Positions 5,968 through 9,389 of a stretch of DNA of 9,389 bases are shown here, in pieces. Where the stretch lies: assembly GCA_002313325.1 (NCBI GenBank), contig DCBE01000035.1, positions 1 through 9,389 on the forward strand, read 5' to 3'. The notes beneath the pieces are model-generated. The model was not told where the DNA came from, did no database searches, and saw only the letters and a program-made list of their open reading frames with translations. Position numbers and translations under genes: made by a program. Each line of letters opens with the position of its first letter. Position 1 is the first letter of the stretch. This stretch comes from Flavobacteriaceae bacterium UBA1115 (GTDB taxonomy: Bacteria; Bacteroidota; Bacteroidia; Flavobacteriales; Flavobacteriaceae).

Positions 5968-6847
5968 ACCCGTTTTGCTTGCTGCGTCTGTCTCAGGATT
6001 GAACATATGTCCTGCTTCGGTTTACATAGATGCAACTTTCGGCGGGGGTGGTCACTCCCAAGAAATCTTAGACAACATGGACAGCCAAAGCAAACTGTTT
6101 GCTTTTGACCATGACCAGGATGCGCAACGCAATGCCATAGACGACAGTCGCTTTACACTTATTCCCCAAAACTTTGGCTATTTAAAACGCTTTATGAAAT
6201 TTCATAAAATTGATAAAGTAGATGGTATTCTTGCTGACTTAGGCGTGTCTTCGCATCAGTTCGATACCCCAGATCGTGGTTTTTCCATTCGTTTTGATGG
6301 GCCGCTAGACATGCGCATGAATCAGCAACAAGAGCTCACAGCAAAAGAAATCGTCAATACCTTTAGCGAATCAGCACTGGCAGATTTGCTATTTGCCTAC
6401 GGAGAACTGCGCAACGCAAAAAAAATAGCTAGTCTAATTGTGCAACACAGACCAGACGAAATCGCAACCACCATGCAACTCAACGAGGTGTTGCGTCAGG
6501 TTTTGCCCAAAGAGAACGACTACAAGCTAATGGCCAAGATTTACCAGTCCCTACGGATGGAAGTCAATAAAGAAATTGAATTATTGCAATCCTTTTTAAC
6601 CCAATCCAAAGACGTCTTAAAATCGGGTGGGCGGTTGAGCGTAATCAGTTACCACTCACTTGAAGACAGAATGGTCAAAAGGTACATTCAAAACGGAAAT
6701 TTTGATAACGAACCAGCGAAGGATGACTTTGGAAACCCCACATTGTATTTTAAAAAATGCGGAGGTCTGGTGGTTCCTGAAAAAGAAGAAATTAAACAAA
6801 ATAACAGAGCACGAAGTGCAAAATTGCGCATAGCGCAACGCTTATGA
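5948..6847 (+). CDS. rsmH: 16S rRNA (cytosine1402-N4)-methyltransferase RsmH (MraW)
   Basis: RsmH uses S-adenosylmethionine to N4-methylate C1402 of 16S rRNA in the ribosomal P site. The 299-residue protein shows the SAM-binding motif ATFGGGGHS (29-37), FDHD with Asp54, ADLGVSSHQFD (96-106), RGFSIRFDGPLDMRM (110-124), YHSLEDR (235-241) and the C-terminal NNRARSAKLR (285-294), all family hallmarks at normal spacing. Two in-frame ATGs are possible because of a 9-nt duplication: 5948 (METMYHRPVLL) and 5957 (MYHRPVLL). Each is preceded by GGAG, and the second better matches the usual short N-terminus. The gene overlaps the end of mraZ by 20 nt (or 11 nt) and ends in ATGA shared with the next gene, so translation is coupled on both sides. 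Confidence 0.97.
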   Translation: METMYHRPVLLAASVSGLNICPASVYIDATFGGGGHSQEILDNMDSQSKLFAFDHDQDAQRNAIDDSRFTLIPQNFGYLKRFMKFHKIDKVDGILADLGVSSHQFDTPDRGFSIRFDGPLDMRMNQQQELTAKEIVNTFSESALADLLFAYGELRNAKKIASLIVQHRPDEIATTMQLNEVLRQVLPKENDYKLMAKIYQSLRMEVNKEIELLQSFLTQSKDVLKSGGRLSVISYHSLEDRMVKRYIQNGNFDNEPAKDDFGNPTLYFKKCGGLVVPEKEEIKQNNRARSAKLRIAQRL

Positions 6848-7161
6848 AAACAGGAATCTTAAATCTGCTGAAAGGAACTTTTTTGGTGCAAGAGGGCGCA
6901 TCAAAAAACTGGCGGTTTATCCTGTTTGTCTTTTTTCTCGCAGGACTGATGATTACTGCCTCCCACCAAGTAGATCAAAAAGTGGTGCAAATTGCACAAG
7001 CAAACAAAGAGCTTCAAGCTATTCGCAGCGAGTTTGTATCGGTTCGTAAAAAGGTGATGCATAAAAGGATGGAAACTCAGTTGGCAAGCGCTTTAAAAAA
7101 CCAAGGGATTTTCCCGCCAGATAAGGCACCCATAAAAATCACAATTCAATCAGATGAGTAA
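6844..7161 (+). CDS. ftsL: FtsL-like division protein
   Basis: A 105-residue bitopic membrane protein between rsmH and ftsI, exactly the place of FtsL. A short cytoplasmic N-terminus (about 1-23) is followed by one membrane segment (about 25-40, FILFVFFLAGLMITAS) and a heptad-like helical stretch (about 43-80) in the periplasm. That is the FtsL/DivIC plan. FtsL forms a complex with FtsB/DivIC and FtsQ that activates the septal synthase. The sequence itself has little that is diagnostic, since the family diverges quickly, so the call rests on size, topology and position. Bacteroidota members of this kind form their own FtsL-like family. The start shares ATGA with the rsmH stop, and the end overlaps ftsI by 8 nt. 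Confidence 0.85.
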   Translation: MKTGILNLLKGTFLVQEGASKNWRFILFVFFLAGLMITASHQVDQKVVQIAQANKELQAIRSEFVSVRKKVMHKRMETQLASALKNQGIFPPDKAPIKITIQSDE

Positions 7162-9142
7162 GCAGAAGAACATGATGTCTCGCACCTACTTGGTTGTTTT
7201 TGTGCTTTTCGCACTTGGCGTAAGTGTGGGGTATCGACTGGTATCATTACAGCTCAATCAAGGAGACAAGTACCGTGAATTAGCAGAAAAACGCAGCATT
7301 CAAAATTTTGAAATTGTTCCTGTAAGAGGGAATATTTATTCCGATGACGGCAGTCTCTTGGCGACATCTGTTTCAAAATATTCCATACACTTTGATGCGG
7401 TTACGGTAAGTCAGCGTGTGTTTGACAAAAACGTAAACGCCTTGAGCGACTCGCTTGCTACGTTGTTTGAAAAGTCAAAGCGGTATTACCGCAACTTGTT
7501 GGTGAAAGCGCGTAAAAACAAAAGCAGATACCAGCTTATAGGGCGTCGCCTGCCATTTGATGACTATCAGCGCATCAAGTCATTTCCCATGTTCCGATTG
7601 GGTGGCATTCGCGGAGGTTTGATAGTAGAGCGCAAATTTGTACGTGACTTTCCGCTTGGCAAAATTGCTGAACGCACCTTAGGCTATGAACAGAAAAAAC
7701 CAGACGGCACTTATATCAAAGTAGGACTTGAGGGTGCTTATGGAACCACCTTGCGCGGTCAGCCTGGACGTCAATTACGACAGCGCATTGCCAAACAACA
7801 ATGGAAACCCCTAACAAACGAATATCAACAAGAACCCATCGATGGGTTGGATATTTGGTCCACGATTGATACCAACTTACAAGATGTTGCCCACCATGCC
7901 TTGCTATCTTCTTTAGAAAAATACGAAGCAGAGCATGGAACAGTTGTGGTAATGGAAACTAAAACGGGTGCCATTAAAGCCATTGCAAACCTTGGTAGAA
8001 CAGACGGGGATAAGTATTATGAAAAATTAAATTACGCAGTTGGCGAGTCACATGAGCTCGGCTCTACTTTTAAGTTGTTTTCTATGATGGCTGCCCTTGA
8101 AGACAAGGTAATTGATACCATGACCATGGTAGATACCGAAAAAGGAAAGCTTACTTTTTACAGGAAGTATCACGTCAGAGATTCCAAGCATGGTGGTTAT
8201 GGTATTATTCCAGCAAGCAGGGTTTTTGAAAGCTCGTCCAATACTGGGGTTGTTAAACTGATTTACGAAAACTATAAAGAGAACCCTTCAAAGTTCACAG
8301 ACAGGCTGTTGGCCATGGGGTTGGACAAACCTCTGGGTGTAGCCATTGCAGGTGAGGGGCTGCCCAAAATACCGCATCCCAAGGACGCCGACTGGGACGG
8401 TTTAGACCTGCCGTGGATGGCGTTTGGCTACGGCGTAATGCTTACACCGCTTCAAACCTTGAGCTACTACAATGCAGTTGCCAACAATGGCGAATTGGTA
8501 ATGCCGCGATTTGTTTCGGCAGTAAAAACACTGGATGGTAAAAATATCAAATCGCATCCCAAACAAGTGATTAATCCCGCAATTTGCTCGCAAGAAACCA
8601 TAAGCAAACTGCAACACCTTTTGGAAGGAGTGGTAAAAAATAAATGGGGAACCGCTCATAATATTTACGATGAAAAGCTATCCATTGCTGGCAAAACGGG
8701 AACCTGCCAAATTGACTATACCACAGATGACGTTAAGTACGTTGCTAGCTTTGTGGGGTATTTTCCTGCACATAATCCGACCTATTCTTGCATCGTTGTG
8801 GTGCACAAGCCCAACAAGAAAATTGGTTATTACGGCAACGTGGTTGCTGCACCAGTGGTGAAACAAATTGCACAGGCAGTTATCCACGACATACCAAAAT
8901 ACACCACTCTCGACTTAAACAAAGTTGCTGACTTAGCAGCACCAAAGCCAGATATTGCCAATGAATATCATCAAGAAAAAATGCCTGACCTCCGTGGATG
9001 GCCAGCCATGGACGCAGTGACCGTACTCGAAAGCTTGGGAATAGAGGTAATGCTTAAAGGTAAGGGCAAGGTAAAGCGACAATCGCAACGACCGGGTGCA
9101 GCTCTTAACAAAACAAAAAAAGTAACACTAACGCTATCATGA
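7154..9142 (+). CDS. ftsI: Septal peptidoglycan transpeptidase FtsI (class B PBP with PASTA domain)
   Basis: FtsI (PBP3) crosslinks septal peptidoglycan during division. The 662-residue protein has a membrane anchor at about 11-31, a class B dimerisation/pedestal region (about 50-215, including VRGNIYSDDGSLLATS), a transpeptidase domain (about 250-580) and a C-terminal PASTA domain (about 609-662, MPDLRGWPAMDAV.VLESLGI). Catalytic motifs are complete: STFK with nucleophile Ser304 and Lys307, SSN (361-363), and KTG (514-516). The PASTA tail recalls SpoVD and PBP2x of Firmicutes but is usual for FtsI proteins of Bacteroidota. Location after rsmH and ftsL argues for the septal enzyme and against the elongation enzyme MrdA. 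The start at 7154 overlaps ftsL by 8 nt; later ATGs (codons 7 and 8) would also leave the anchor intact. The stop shares ATGA with murE. Confidence 0.96.
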   Translation: MSKQKNMMSRTYLVVFVLFALGVSVGYRLVSLQLNQGDKYRELAEKRSIQNFEIVPVRGNIYSDDGSLLATSVSKYSIHFDAVTVSQRVFDKNVNALSDSLATLFEKSKRYYRNLLVKARKNKSRYQLIGRRLPFDDYQRIKSFPMFRLGGIRGGLIVERKFVRDFPLGKIAERTLGYEQKKPDGTYIKVGLEGAYGTTLRGQPGRQLRQRIAKQQWKPLTNEYQQEPIDGLDIWSTIDTNLQDVAHHALLSSLEKYEAEHGTVVVMETKTGAIKAIANLGRTDGDKYYEKLNYAVGESHELGSTFKLFSMMAALEDKVIDTMTMVDTEKGKLTFYRKYHVRDSKHGGYGIIPASRVFESSSNTGVVKLIYENYKENPSKFTDRLLAMGLDKPLGVAIAGEGLPKIPHPKDADWDGLDLPWMAFGYGVMLTPLQTLSYYNAVANNGELVMPRFVSAVKTLDGKNIKSHPKQVINPAICSQETISKLQHLLEGVVKNKWGTAHNIYDEKLSIAGKTGTCQIDYTTDDVKYVASFVGYFPAHNPTYSCIVVVHKPNKKIGYYGNVVAAPVVKQIAQAVIHDIPKYTTLDLNKVADLAAPKPDIANEYHQEKMPDLRGWPAMDAVTVLESLGIEVMLKGKGKVKRQSQRPGAALNKTKKVTLTLS

Positions 9143-9389
9143 AGCAGCTAAAAGACATATTGTTTGGCGTGCCCTTGAAAACCGTTTCGGGTAGCACGGC
9201 TGTTCAAATCAGTGGCGTTGCTTTCGATTCCAGAGGGGTAATCCATCAATCTCTTTTTGTAGCCATCAAAGGCACGCACCACGATGGTCATGCGTACATA
9301 AATGATGCTGTTAAGAATGGCGCTGTTGCTGTTTTATGTGAGCAGTTCCCAGATTTTTTGGCGGATAAGGTTGTCTATGTCTTGTGCGA
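9139..9389 (+). CDS. murE: UDP-MurNAc-tripeptide synthetase MurE, N-terminal part (3' end outside window)
   Basis: MurE adds the third residue of the peptidoglycan stem peptide (meso-diaminopimelate in most Gram-negative bacteria) to UDP-MurNAc-L-Ala-D-Glu in the cytoplasm. Only the first 83 codons are in the window. They carry the N-terminal Mur-ligase signature: DSR at residues 30-32, LFVAIKG (39-45), DGH (49-51) and the GAVAVLCE segment (61-68). The ATP-binding and substrate-selecting parts lie beyond the edge, so the third amino acid cannot be predicted here. The start ATG overlaps the ftsI stop (ATGA), continuing the coupled dcw operon. Confidence 0.93.
   Translation, partial: MKQLKDILFGVPLKTVSGSTAVQISGVAFDSRGVIHQSLFVAIKGTHHDGHAYINDAVKNGAVAVLCEQFPDFLADKVVYVLC

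Overview
The window is a core-genome stretch of a Bacteroidota bacterium, most probably of the order Flavobacteriales. Three things point there: the gliding genes gldB and gldC side by side, a dcw (division and cell wall) cluster that begins mraZ-rsmH-ftsL-like-ftsI-murE with a PASTA-tailed FtsI, and promoter-like sites of the Bacteroidota type (TTTG then TAnnTTTG) instead of E. coli-type ones. I see no mobile element, CRISPR array, tRNA, rRNA or sign of recent transfer. Coding density is very high.

Layout. (1) 1-1031, plus strand: C-terminal part of DNA primase dnaG, cut by the window edge at its TOPRIM motif. (2) 1028-2537, minus strand: nadE (NAD synthetase), then a LuxR/NarL-type response regulator whose receiver domain has lost its phosphoacceptor aspartate. 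The regulator's stop overlaps the dnaG stop. (3) 2562-3894, plus strand: gldB (lipoprotein) and gldC, 1 nt apart, diverging from nadE across about 24 nt. (4) 3891-5248, minus strand: an alpha/beta hydrolase followed 2 nt later by the ribosome-assembly GTPase engB, whose stop overlaps that of gldC. (5) 5249-5502: a 254-nt intergenic region carrying divergent control signals. These are a good Bacteroidota-type promoter for hydrolase-engB, and for the dcw side a set of GTGG boxes that looks like a MraZ operator followed by a TAATTTTG box. (6) 5503-9389, plus strand: mraZ (TTG start), rsmH, ftsL-like, ftsI and the start of murE, each overlapping the next by 4-20 nt.

How the genes fit together. 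The dcw genes couple a transcriptional regulator (MraZ), a 16S rRNA methyltransferase (RsmH), two septal-ring proteins and a peptidoglycan precursor ligase in what looks like one translationally coupled operon, probably autoregulated through the GTGG boxes. The upstream block mixes housekeeping functions (replication priming, NAD synthesis, ribosome assembly) with gliding. I find no clear candidate for an undescribed system. The best leads are the atypical response regulator, the MraZ operator and a T10 tract inside the gldB signal peptide.
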